Part shown: piece after piece, positions 42,888 through 52,000 of the stretch
Position numbering within the stretch: position 1 is the stretch's first letter
How the letters are laid out: each line of letters starts with the position of its first letter
Source: Candidatus Sulfotelmatobacter sp.
Lineage (GTDB): Bacteria > Acidobacteriota > Terriglobia > Terriglobales > Acidobacteriaceae
NCBI GenBank assembly: GCA_030041475.1
Contig: JASHNU010000068.1
Span: 1-64,000 of the forward strand
DNA: 64,000 nt
Reading direction: 5' to 3'
The notes under the pieces: generated by a model
The model's database searches: none
Seen by the model: only the letters and a program-made list of their open reading frames with translations
What the model was told of the DNA's origin: nothing
Made by a program: the position numbers and the translations under genes

Positions 42888-44297
42888 TTACCCGTTTACC
42901 GGAGCATAAGTTGCGCGGCGCAGAAATTCGCCCTGCCCGGCGTTGCCCAGAAACTTGTCCCCTTCCACGAGAATCTTTCCCCGTGACATGACAACATCCG
43001 GCATTCCGGTGACCTGGATGCCCTCAAACATCGAATAATCGACGCGCATGTGGTGCGTGGCGGCGCTGATGGTGTGCTTGCGCCCAGGATTAAAAATCAC
43101 GAGATCGGCGTCGCTGCCCACCCCGATCGTTCCTTTGCGCGGATAGAGCCCAAATAATTTTGCCGGTGTGGTCGAAACCAGTTCAACAAAACGATTGGCG
43201 CTGAAACGGCCGCCGGCTACGCCGCCGGAATAAATCAGACTCATGCGATGTTCGACGCCTGGTCCGCCGTTGGGAATTTTGGTGAAGTCGTCGCGGCCCA
43301 ACTCCTTCTGCTCTTTGAAACAGAACGGGCAGTGATCGGTCGAGACCACCTGCAGATGGTCGCGCTTTAGTCCGTTCCAGAGTTTTTCCTGATGCCATTT
43401 TTCGCGGAGCGGCGGCGTGAAGACGTATTTCGCACCCTCAAAGCCAGGCGCGTCGAAGTTTTCGATGGAAAGATACAGATACTGCGGGCAAGTTTCGGCA
43501 TAAACCGGGAGACCGCGGTCACGAGCTTCGCGAACTTTTTCGAGGGCGTCATTGCAGCTCAAATGCACGATGTAGATGGGCGCTCCTGCCATTTCGGCCA
43601 GAGCAATGGCGCGGGCCGTGGCCTCGGCTTCCGCCGTGGTCGGACGCGTCAACGCGTGATACTTCGGAGCCTTCTTCCCTTGCGCCAGAGCCTGTTGCAC
43701 GATGACATCGATGGCGCTGCCGTTTTCGGCGTGCATGCAAATCAGGCCGCCATTCTTTGACGTCGTCTGCAAGGCCTTGAGGATGCTGGCATCGTCGAGC
43801 ATGAAAAGGCCTGGGTAGGCCATGAAAAGTTTGAAGCTGGTTACGCCGTCGTGCACCAGATCGTTCATTTCGGAAAGCTGGCCGGAGGAAACGTCGGTCA
43901 TAATGCAATGAAACGCGTAGTCGCAGACGGCTTTGCTCGCAGCTTTGCTCATCCACGTATCAAAAGCTTGCCGCAGGCGCTGGCCTTTGTATTGAATGGC
44001 GAAGTCGATGAGCGTGGTCGTACCGCCGAAGGACGCTGCACGCGTGCCAGTTTCAAAATCGTCGGCACTGGTCGTGCCGCCGAAAGGCATGTCGAGATGG
44101 GTGTGGACATCGATGCCCCCAGGGAGGACGAGCTTGCCTGCTCCGTCGAAAATTTTCGCGCTCGACTGTCCTACGCCCGACGATTCCAGGTCTGCGCCGA
44201 TAGCGGCGATCTTGCCGTCGGCGATGGCAACGTCTGCGCGGTAAGTGTCCGTGGCAGTAACCACCGTACCGTTCTTAATGATCGTGTCGAAGCCCAT
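42888..44297 (-). CDS. hydA: Dihydropyrimidinase / D-hydantoinase
   Basis: About 469 residues. Opens the ring of dihydrouracil or dihydrothymine (or hydantoins) to N-carbamoyl-beta-amino acids. Binuclear metal site: His65 and His67 (DVHTHLDMPF), carboxylated Lys156 (SFKLFMAYPG), further His in MHAENG and IVHLSC, and Asp in STDHCPF. ATG 44297 has GGAGGG just upstream; the in-frame extension to 44423 covers a repeat and is not used. Second-step enzyme of reductive pyrimidine catabolism; third-step candidate at 46893. Confidence 0.95.
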   Translation of the reverse strand: MGFDTIIKNGTVVTATDTYRADVAIADGKIAAIGADLESSGVGQSSAKIFDGAGKLVLPGGIDVHTHLDMPFGGTTSADDFETGTRAASFGGTTTLIDFAIQYKGQRLRQAFDTWMSKAASKAVCDYAFHCIMTDVSSGQLSEMNDLVHDGVTSFKLFMAYPGLFMLDDASILKALQTTSKNGGLICMHAENGSAIDVIVQQALAQGKKAPKYHALTRPTTAEAEATARAIALAEMAGAPIYIVHLSCNDALEKVREARDRGLPVYAETCPQYLYLSIENFDAPGFEGAKYVFTPPLREKWHQEKLWNGLKRDHLQVVSTDHCPFCFKEQKELGRDDFTKIPNGGPGVEHRMSLIYSGGVAGGRFSANRFVELVSTTPAKLFGLYPRKGTIGVGSDADLVIFNPGRKHTISAATHHMRVDYSMFEGIQVTGMPDVVMSRGKILVEGDKFLGNAGQGEFLRRATYAPVNG

Positions 44298-44360
44298 CGT
44301 CCCTCCGATTGAAAGGAATTCTATGCTACACTGCCCCTCCTTGGCCGGTAGCGGCAGATT

Positions 44361-44460
44361 TTGTTTGTCATTCCGAGCACAGTTCCTCGCGCAAGGAATT
44401 TGTTTTTGTCGGAAATGGAACACAGCAGGTTCCTCGTCGCTTCACTCCTCGTGACAAAGA
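44361..44460. repeat. Dispersed repeat with partly inverted ends, between hydA and the LLM oxidoreductase
   Basis: The left end reads TTTGTCATTCCGAGC, and the right end, read on the minus strand, TTTGTCACGAGGAGTGAAGC. A middle TTCCTCGC motif recurs as in the 5485-5555 repeat. The span of about 100 bp lies in the divergent promoter region of the two genes. Confidence 0.45.
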
Positions 44461-44485
44461 CGAAGAAGGACAGAACGGGAAGGAC

Positions 44486-45475
44486 ATGCACTTCGGCATC
44501 ACGTTGAAGCCTGATATTTCCGTCGAGCGCATATTGGGCCTGACGCGGCAGGCCGAGGGCGCCGGATTTGAGTACGGCTGGATTTTCGACTCCCACGTGT
44601 TGTGGATGGAACCGTATCCGCTCATGACGCTGATGGCGGCGAATACGAAGCGCATGCGGATTGGCACTTGTGTGACCAATCCCGCGACGCGCGATCTTAC
44701 GGTGACGGCGAGCCTGTTTGCAACCCTCAACCTGATCTCCGGCGGGCGCATGGAACTTGGCATCGGCCGCGGCGACAGCTCGCGGCGTGTCATGGGGAAA
44801 AAGCCGGTGACCTGGTCGCAGTTGGAACATGCCGTCAAGGAATTTCGCGATCTGACATCCGGGAAAGAAGTTCTGCATGACGGCCAGCCTACACGGCTGA
44901 CATGGGCGAAAGCACCGCCGCGAGTCTGGGTTGCCGGATACGGCCCGAAGGTTTTGCACATGGCCGGTCGCGTGGCGGATGGAATTATTTTGCAGTTTGC
45001 CGATCCCGCATTGATCGACTGGTGCCTGGGTTTCGTGAAGGAAGGCGCACGCGCGGCGGGACGCGATCCGGCCAGGATCGAAGTTATGTCGGCTGCGCCG
45101 GTCTGGGTCTCTGACGATGCGACGCTCGCGCGCGAACGCGTGCGCTGGTTTCCCGCGCTGGTTTCCAATCACGTGATGGATTTGATCCGGCAGTACAAAC
45201 CGGAGGATCTTCCACCCGCGCTGACGTCATACGTGCAGGATCGCGGCCACTACGACTACCAGCATCATTGCGAGGTGGGCAGCGACAATGCGGACTTTGT
45301 TTCCGATGAAGTGATTGACCGCTTCTGCCTTCTGGGGCCTGCCAAGGATCATCGCAAGAAACTGCGCGAGCTACAGAGGGTCGGTGTCACCCAGTTCAAT
45401 ATCTACCTGATGTGCGGGGATGAAGAGCACACGCTGGTGGACTATCAGCGAGACGTGCTGCCGGAGTTTCTCTAA
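44486..45475 (+). CDS. LLM-class (luciferase-like, F420- or FMN-dependent) oxidoreductase
   Basis: About 329 residues, a bacterial luciferase-type TIM barrel: HFGITLKPDISVERILGLTR, GAGFEYGWIFDSHVLWMEPY, IGTCVTNPATRDLTVTASLF, ELGIGRGDSSRRVMG and VWVAGYGPKVLHMAGRVADG. Members use F420 or FMN to oxidise or reduce small molecules. The frame is open from 44309, but ATG 44486 is where homology and the GGAAGG site are. It lies divergently next to dihydropyrimidinase and converges with the NCS1 permease, so a role in pyrimidine or hydantoin metabolism is probable; see the finding on the missing dehydrogenase. Confidence 0.85.
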   Translation: MHFGITLKPDISVERILGLTRQAEGAGFEYGWIFDSHVLWMEPYPLMTLMAANTKRMRIGTCVTNPATRDLTVTASLFATLNLISGGRMELGIGRGDSSRRVMGKKPVTWSQLEHAVKEFRDLTSGKEVLHDGQPTRLTWAKAPPRVWVAGYGPKVLHMAGRVADGIILQFADPALIDWCLGFVKEGARAAGRDPARIEVMSAAPVWVSDDATLARERVRWFPALVSNHVMDLIRQYKPEDLPPALTSYVQDRGHYDYQHHCEVGSDNADFVSDEVIDRFCLLGPAKDHRKKLRELQRVGVTQFNIYLMCGDEEHTLVDYQRDVLPEFL

Positions 45476-45485
45476 GGCTTCCGGC

Positions 45486-46889
45486 TTACGATTCTCGGCT
45501 CATGGCGTAGTAGGCCACGAAAGACACGGCAAATCCTACGAACCAGGAATAGTCGTACAAAGCGCGCACGGAATTGATAACCAATCCTGCCAGTGCGGTG
45601 CCCGAGCCCAAGGACAGCGCGATCAGCGCGCGCCTGTTGAACCCACGCGAGTATTCGTAGACTCCGTCGCGAAGATAGAGGTCGTCCAACACCAGTTCGC
45701 GATGGCGGATGACGAAGTAATCGCAGATCATGATGCCTGCGACCGGTCCGAGAAACGCCGCGTAGCCGCCAAGCCAGCCAAAAATAAATGTGCCGTAATC
45801 GGAGAGCAATTTCCACGGCATCATGGCCACGCCCATGAAGCAGGTGATGACGCCGCCGATACGAAAGCTGATGCGCCGCGGCCACAAATTCGAAAAGTCG
45901 TTGGCCGGCGAAACAACGTTGGCGCCGATGTTCACGTTGAGCGTGGCCAGCAGGATCGCGAACAGCGAGATCACGACAGCGATCGGCGAATGGAATCGGC
46001 TGAGCAACTGGACCGGATCCCAGATTGCCGTTCCATAGATCACGACCGTAGCCGAGGTCACAACGATGCCGACCATGGCGTAGAGTGTCATCGTGGTCGG
46101 CAGAGCCAACGCTTGGCCGATGACCTGTTCGCGCTGGCTGCGCGCGAAACGCGTGAAGTCGGGGATGTTAAGCGAAACGGTGGCCCAGAAGCCGACGGTG
46201 CCGTTGAGAGCAGGAACCAGAAATTTCAAGAACGCCGGGAAACTCGTGAAACGCGAGGGCGCGGAAAACATCGGGCCGAAGCCGCCCGCGGTACGATACG
46301 CCCAGGCGAGAAGCAGCAATCCCACGCCGAGAAGAATCGGCGCGCTAATTCCTTGCAGAATGCGGATATATTCGATGCCCTTGAGCACGACGGCAAGATT
46401 GATCAGCCAGAAAATCAGGAAGCAAACACCGTCGCCGTAGGCAAAACTTTTCCATGCGGGTACGAGTGTCGCCAGCAACGTGCTGATGGCTTCGCCGCCT
46501 ATCCAGGTTTGAATGCCGAACCATCCGCAGGCCACCAGCGCGCGGAGAACAGCCGCCACATTCGCGCCAAGCACCCCGAACGAAGCTCGCGCCAAAACCG
46601 GGAAGGGAATTCCGTACTTCGCTCCAGGGTGCGAGTTCAGGAGCATGGGTGCGAGTACGATTACGTTGCCGAGAAAAATGGTGGCGACGGCTTGCTTCCA
46701 GTCCATGCCTCCCTGAATCAGGCTGGCGGCCAGCATGTAGGTGAGAATGTTGACCGACATCGATACCCAGAGCGCGGCGAAGTTGTATGTGCCCCAGTGT
46801 CGTTTTTCTGTGCTCGCTGGGGCGAGGTCGGGGTTGTAGAGCGAACTGGATTCGATGCGGAAAGTTTGGGTGGTGTGATTTGCGTTCAT
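45486..46889 (-). CDS. NCS1 nucleobase:cation symporter (uracil/hydantoin/allantoin type)
   Basis: About 467 residues with twelve membrane helices. NCS1 signatures: NPDLAPASTEKRHWGTYNFA at the N-terminus, ALWVSMSVNILTYMLAASLI, GWFGIQTWIGGEAIS and DYFVIRHREL near the C-terminus. Imports nucleobases or hydantoins with Na+ or H+. ATG 46889 lies 3 bases behind the stop of the nitrilase-type gene (a TTG at 46892 is also in frame), so uptake and breakdown are co-transcribed. Confidence 0.94.
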   Translation of the reverse strand: MNANHTTQTFRIESSSLYNPDLAPASTEKRHWGTYNFAALWVSMSVNILTYMLAASLIQGGMDWKQAVATIFLGNVIVLAPMLLNSHPGAKYGIPFPVLARASFGVLGANVAAVLRALVACGWFGIQTWIGGEAISTLLATLVPAWKSFAYGDGVCFLIFWLINLAVVLKGIEYIRILQGISAPILLGVGLLLLAWAYRTAGGFGPMFSAPSRFTSFPAFLKFLVPALNGTVGFWATVSLNIPDFTRFARSQREQVIGQALALPTTMTLYAMVGIVVTSATVVIYGTAIWDPVQLLSRFHSPIAVVISLFAILLATLNVNIGANVVSPANDFSNLWPRRISFRIGGVITCFMGVAMMPWKLLSDYGTFIFGWLGGYAAFLGPVAGIMICDYFVIRHRELVLDDLYLRDGVYEYSRGFNRRALIALSLGSGTALAGLVINSVRALYDYSWFVGFAVSFVAYYAMSRES

Positions 46890-46892
46890 CAA

Positions 46893-47786
46893 TTAATCCG
46901 CGGCGGCCGACGAGGCGCTTTGTGTCGTCAGCGGGCCGTAAGTCTCAGGCCTACGATCGCGGAAAAACTGCCAGACTTTGCGCACCTCGGTGATCATGTC
47001 GAGGTCGAGATCGGCGACGACAACTTCGTCTCTGTCGCGCCTTGCCTGAGCAATGATCTTTCCGCGCGGATTGCAGAAATAGCTCTTACCGTAGAATTCG
47101 CCGATGCTCCAGGGTTTCTCCGTGCCCACTCGGTTTATCGCGCCGACAAAGTAACCGTTGGCCACAGCGTGGGCCGGCTGTTCGAGTTCCCACAGATATT
47201 CGGAAAGTCCCGCGACCGTCGCCGAGGGGTTGAACACGATCTCGGCGCCGTTCAATCCCAGGATGCGTGCGCCTTCGGGGAAATGACGGTCGTAGCAGAT
47301 GTACACACCAATGCGTGCGTACTTTGTCTCGAATACAGGATAGCCCAGGTCGCCGGGAGTGAAATAAAACTTCTCCCAAAATCCCGGATGACAGTGCGGA
47401 ATGTGATGCTTGCGATATTTACCCAGATAGCGGCCATCGGCATCGATCACCGCCGCGGTGTTGAAATAGACGCCGGGCATGTGCTCTTCGTAAACCGGAA
47501 CCACAATGGCCATGCGATGTTTGGCTGCGATTTTCTGCATCAGGCGCGTCGTGTGGCCGTCGGGCACGCGTTCGGTGAGTTCGTACCAGCGTGCATTCTG
47601 CTCAGCACAGAAGTAGGGGCCGTAGAAAAGTTCCTGCAGGCACAGAATCTGGGCTTTCTTTTTCGCAGCCTGCGCAATCAGCTTCAGGTGCTTGTCGATC
47701 ATGGCCTTGCGAATTTGCGCGAGCGGGCGCTCGCTGCTCAGGGCGTTGCTGGCCTGAATCAAAGCGCAGCGAACATTGCGGGCCAT
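46893..47786 (-). CDS. Carbon-nitrogen hydrolase, probable beta-ureidopropionase
   Basis: 297 residues, nitrilase superfamily with the full Glu-Lys-Cys triad: Glu52 (CLQELFYGPY), Lys126 (KYRKHHIP) and Cys164 (VYICYDRHFPEG). N-carbamoylputrescine amidase and beta-ureidopropionase are the closest types; the neighbouring NCS1 permease and dihydropyrimidinase favour hydrolysis of N-carbamoyl-beta-alanine (or -beta-aminoisobutyrate) to the beta-amino acid, CO2 and ammonia. ATG 47786, with AGGAG a few bases upstream. Confidence 0.9.
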   Translation of the reverse strand: MARNVRCALIQASNALSSERPLAQIRKAMIDKHLKLIAQAAKKKAQILCLQELFYGPYFCAEQNARWYELTERVPDGHTTRLMQKIAAKHRMAIVVPVYEEHMPGVYFNTAAVIDADGRYLGKYRKHHIPHCHPGFWEKFYFTPGDLGYPVFETKYARIGVYICYDRHFPEGARILGLNGAEIVFNPSATVAGLSEYLWELEQPAHAVANGYFVGAINRVGTEKPWSIGEFYGKSYFCNPRGKIIAQARRDRDEVVVADLDLDMITEVRKVWQFFRDRRPETYGPLTTQSASSAAAD

Positions 47787-47942
47787 AGATCTCCTCCAAA
47801 GCTTCAGGAGTGCGAAATGAACTGTCGAGGAACGAAACTATAGCAGATTGCGCAGGGGCGGACACCGCGTCGGTCCGCGAATTGACAGCTACCTCTTGCG
47901 CTCACTAGACTCGCCGTGCTTCGGAGAAAGCGAACACGACCC

Positions 47943-48872
47943 ATGGCAAGACGGCCCCGCATTGCGGTAGTGGGCAGCGCCAACGTCGACCTGACCACAT
48001 TCACCGACCGGTTTCCCCAGCCGGGCGAGACGATCTTTGCGCCGCGGTTTGATCTGGGCTTCGGCGGCAAGGGAGCAAACCAGGCCGTTGCGGCACGCCT
48101 GTGCGGCGCCGAAGTGTTTATGGTGGCGCGTGTGGGTAGCGATCTCTTTGGTCCAGCGACGATTGAAAATTTCCGCAAGCAGGGGATTGACCCCACACAT
48201 GTGAAACAGGTCGAGGGACTCTCGAGCGGCGTGGCGCCGATCTTCGTCGAGCCCAGCGGACAGAACCGCATCCTCGTGGTGAAGGGCGCCAACGATGCGC
48301 TGCAGCCCGCAGACGTCGACGCCGCTGCTGAGATTCTGAAGAGCGCCGACTGCATTGTGCTGCAGTTTGAAATTCCGATCGAGACGGTTTATTACACCAT
48401 CGCATTTGCGCGAAAGCATGGCATTCGGTGCATCGTAAACCCGGCGCCAGCCCAGCCGATCGATCTGGCTGCGCTCCAGGGACTCGACTATTTTGTCCCC
48501 AACGAAAGCGAGGCGCAAACGATCACCGGAATGCCGGTGAAGAATGCCGAGCAGGCAAAGGCGTGCGCCGAGAAGCTTGTTGCGGGCGGCATTCGCCGGG
48601 TCATCATCACCTTAGGTGCGAACGGCGCGCTGGTGGCAAGCCCACACGGCAGCGAACACGTGCCGCGCTATGTGGTGAAGAGCGTCGACAGCACAGGCGC
48701 CGGCGACGCGTTCATCGGCAGCTTTGCCGTTTTTCTGGGCGAGGGCGCGCCCGAGAGAGAAGCGGTGCAACGGGCGAATCTTTACGCCGCATTGTCCACC
48801 ACCAGCGTCGGTACTCAGAAGTCGTTCTACAACCGGGCGCGGTTCAACGCAGAGTGGGCGGCGAGAGGCTAG
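47943..48872 (+). CDS. rbsK: Ribokinase (PfkB family)
   Basis: About 309 residues. Phosphorylates ribose (or deoxyribose) at the 5-hydroxyl. PfkB features: VVGSANVDLTTFTDRFPQPG, GGKGANQAVAARL (substrate-binding), and the catalytic STGAGDAFIGSFAV with its Asp. ATG 47943 begins right before the core; ATG 47916 is upstream in frame. It fits the surrounding nucleoside-breakdown genes and rpiA further left. It diverges from the nitrilase gene. Confidence 0.93.
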   Translation: MARRPRIAVVGSANVDLTTFTDRFPQPGETIFAPRFDLGFGGKGANQAVAARLCGAEVFMVARVGSDLFGPATIENFRKQGIDPTHVKQVEGLSSGVAPIFVEPSGQNRILVVKGANDALQPADVDAAAEILKSADCIVLQFEIPIETVYYTIAFARKHGIRCIVNPAPAQPIDLAALQGLDYFVPNESEAQTITGMPVKNAEQAKACAEKLVAGGIRRVIITLGANGALVASPHGSEHVPRYVVKSVDSTGAGDAFIGSFAVFLGEGAPEREAVQRANLYAALSTTSVGTQKSFYNRARFNAEWAARG

Positions 48873-48977
48873 AGTTTACGGGCTGCCACCGGCGATCGCG
48901 TGCGCTTCCGGGACAGAGTACCGACGGGCTAGTTTCCACTAGAAAACTTCTTGACTTATTGATACTAGGCAATTTAT

Positions 48978-48985
48978 AAGCGCTT
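48978..48985. promoter_or_regulatory. LacI-family-like palindrome (AAGCGCTT)
   Basis: A perfect 8-bp dyad of the type at the centre of LacI/CcpA-family operators lies about 90 bp upstream of the TonB-dependent receptor start, in an AT-rich stretch (48950-48980). The flanks do not extend the symmetry, so the call is weak. Confidence 0.3.
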
Positions 48986-49003
48986 GCTTGCAGACTCAAG
49001 GCA

Positions 49004-49041
49004 CCTCCCAGCTGGTGTGAAATAGGGAGGGTCTTTTTCTT
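49004..49041 (+). terminator. Terminator-like hairpin in the leader of the TonB-dependent receptor
   Basis: CCTCCC (49004-49009) pairs with GGGAGG (49025-49030), followed by tctttttcttt. An alternative pairing CACC...GGTG (49002-49017) uses part of the same arm and would exclude it. It may end rbsK transcription or act as an attenuator for the receptor gene that starts 36 bases further on. Confidence 0.5.
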
Positions 49042-49076
49042 TGGGGCGTGGTACCACCGAAAGGGGTTCAGAAAGA

Positions 49077-52000
49077 ATGTCAAAAAAGACGCTTTGCGCG
49101 TTGACTTTCTGCGTAGTCGTGTGTCTCTGCAGTTCCTTGCTCTATGGCCAGGCCACTGGCAGTTTTTCAGGCACGGTGTCAGACAAGGCGGGCGCAGTCA
49201 TCAGCGGGGCGAGAGTCGTGGCAACGTCGCAGGAAACAGGGCTGGCGCGTGAGGCGCTCACGGACGATTCCGGCCATTACCTGATTCCCTTGCTGCCGGT
49301 CTCCTTCTTCCGCATTCGTGTAGAGGCTAAGGGCTTCGCTCCGGCCGAACAGAAAGACATTCGCCTGCAACTGGACGAACACCGCGAAGTGGACTTTACG
49401 CTACAGCCTGCCTCGGTGAGCACCACAGTGGAAGTAAACGCGACAGAAGTGGCTGTCGAGACCACGACCCCAACGCTGGGCCAGGTTATTACTTCGGAAC
49501 AAGTGTCCGAGCTTCCCCTGAATGGCCGGAATTTCGTGCAGTTGGCGACGCTGACGCCAGGCACGACTCAATCCACCAGCCCGGTGAGTTTCTTCACGAA
49601 TGCCGCCAGCAGTGAAGCCGCCACACGCGGAGCTTTCTCGCTTTCGTCGGGCGGTTCGCGCGAACAGGAAACCGACTGGCTCCTCGACGGCAACGACAAC
49701 AACCAGCTGGATGAAGGGGGGATCGCGATCTTCTCTTCGATCGACGACATTCAGGAATTTAAAGTTCTTACGTACAACTATTCCGCGGAATATGGCGAGC
49801 GCGCCGGCCCCACAGTCCTTGTCACGACGAAATCAGGATCCAATGCTTGGCATGGCACTCTGTTTGAATTTTTCCGGAACACGAAGCTCGATGCCACTCC
49901 GTACTTCTCCACGACCGGGCCCGAGAAATTCAATCTGAATCAGTTTGGTGGGTCGCTTGGCGGCCCGATCAAGAGGGACAAGACGTTTTTCTTCGCTGAC
50001 TATCAGGCGAAAATGCAGCGGGAGGGCGTGAGCTTCACGGGATATGTGCCATCGCCGGACGAACTGAAGGCGGACGGCAACGGCAATTACAATCTCAGTA
50101 GTAACCCGCTCCAGATAACGCAGTTTACCAATCCCTACACTCCGGAGCAGGTGATCCCTCCGAACACTACCCCGACCCCGGTTCCGTTCCAGTGTTACAT
50201 CACGAGTGGGCTCCCGGAGACTCCAGTGAATGGGAGCCAACCATATGTGTCCGGTACGACCCAGGCTTGTCCGATCATTCCTGGGTCGCTTGTGAATCAC
50301 ATTGGCTTGCAGGTGGCATCGCTCTACCTGGACGGCGCGACGCCCAACGCGCCGCCGGGCGCAGTTGGCTATAACTACACCAACACGCCAGACCGGAAAC
50401 TCAACGAGGGCACGTGGGACGTGCGGCTCGACCATAATTTTTCGACGAAAGATTCGGCATTCGCTCGTTTCAGCTACGACCAGGCGACGAACTTCATTCC
50501 CGGCGGATCGCCAACCTATGCGGAGGCCAACGCGTTCGGCAGCAATCAGTACATCAACAATCACGGGCGAAATGCAGTACTGACGGAAACGCACGTGTTT
50601 TCCCCGAATACCATCAATCAGGCCCTGGTGGGGTATAGCCGGATTTTCAATCACATTCTTTCTTACGCCACCGGTTCGTGCCTGGCGGCGCAACTAGGCA
50701 TTCTGGGAGCAGATCTGGGCAGCAAGTGCGACGGAATTACTGGCTATCCCGCGAGTTTAAATCAATCGAGTAAGGATTGCGAAAGCTGCGGCATGACATC
50801 GTTCCAGATGTCCAGCTATTTCTCGCTAGGCGATCGTGGATACGCGCCCTACCAGGGAGGGACGAACGTGTATTCGGCGTCGGATACGCTTGACTTGATT
50901 CGTGGCCGACATGAGATCCGCTTCGGTGTCGTTTTTCGCGCCAACGAGATGAACGTAAGAAACAACGCGTTCCAGGATGGTTACGTGGTTGAGAGCGGCA
51001 CCGCTACGGGCGACGACATCGCTGATTTGCTGCTGGGCAGTACGGGTGTTTTTGCGGCCCACGACCAGACCTTTCTCGGCGCAACGACGGGTCGCCGCTG
51101 GAAGCTGGTGCGGCCGTTTGTGGAGGACGAGTGGCGCGTCACCAACAACCTGACATTGAGTCTTGGTTTCGCCTGGGCGCTGGCCACCCCGGAAACCGAG
51201 ATTCACAATCGGATGGCTGAGTATGACGTGAGGAGCCTGAAGTGGTATGTGCCAACAGGCAGTCCCACACTGGCTAGCTGCACGATTTGCGTTCCATCGA
51301 ATAGCGCAGCAGGCCTCCAATTTGACAAAACAGCCGTAGAGCCCCGCATTGGATTCGCCTGGAAGCCGACCAGGAGCGACAAGACGGTGGTGCGCGGAGG
51401 CTACGCCATTTTCCACGACTCCGCCTGGAACCAGGGTGGTCAGGGCCTTTGGCAGAATCCGCCATACTACGCGGAAGTGGATCCGGATAGTTTTCCCAAT
51501 GTGCTGCTGAACTCCTTCTTCCTTTCGACGGGACTTTGCAATCCATTCGGAAATACCCAGTGCGGTCTCACTAACGGGTTTCTAAATGCGACACCCTCAA
51601 ATCCCGCGTGTCCTCCGGCGGGAATTCTCACAGGCCCTGTGAACCCGGCCTGTTACACCGGTACCATCCAGTCGGCCAACCTGAACTTCAGGCAAGGTCA
51701 GGTTCAACAGTTCAATGCGAACATTGAGCATGAGTTTCCAGGAAATCTGGTGGTGACGGCGGGCTATGCTGGGTCTCGCGGCCATCACCTTCTGGTGAGT
51801 CAGGTTAACGAAAACCTTAACCAGCCAAGCGCCTGCGGCACAGGGACTTACACCCTTGGTTGTGGCTTTGGAAGTTTCCCTTACGCGGTAAATCAGCCAA
51901 ATGGCGGAGCCTATCAGACCGTCGATAGCAACAACAGCATTGGCGCGAGCCAGTACGACTCCATGCAGATTAAGGCTGAAACGAAGAGCGCTCGACACGG

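Noticed and set aside
45420-47843. 807-codon open frame on the plus strand opposite the NCS1 permease and nitrilase genes
   Set aside because: It is the antisense shadow of two well-supported genes; GC-rich codon bias keeps the frame open. Its translation is charged and low in hydrophobic pattern with no domain.
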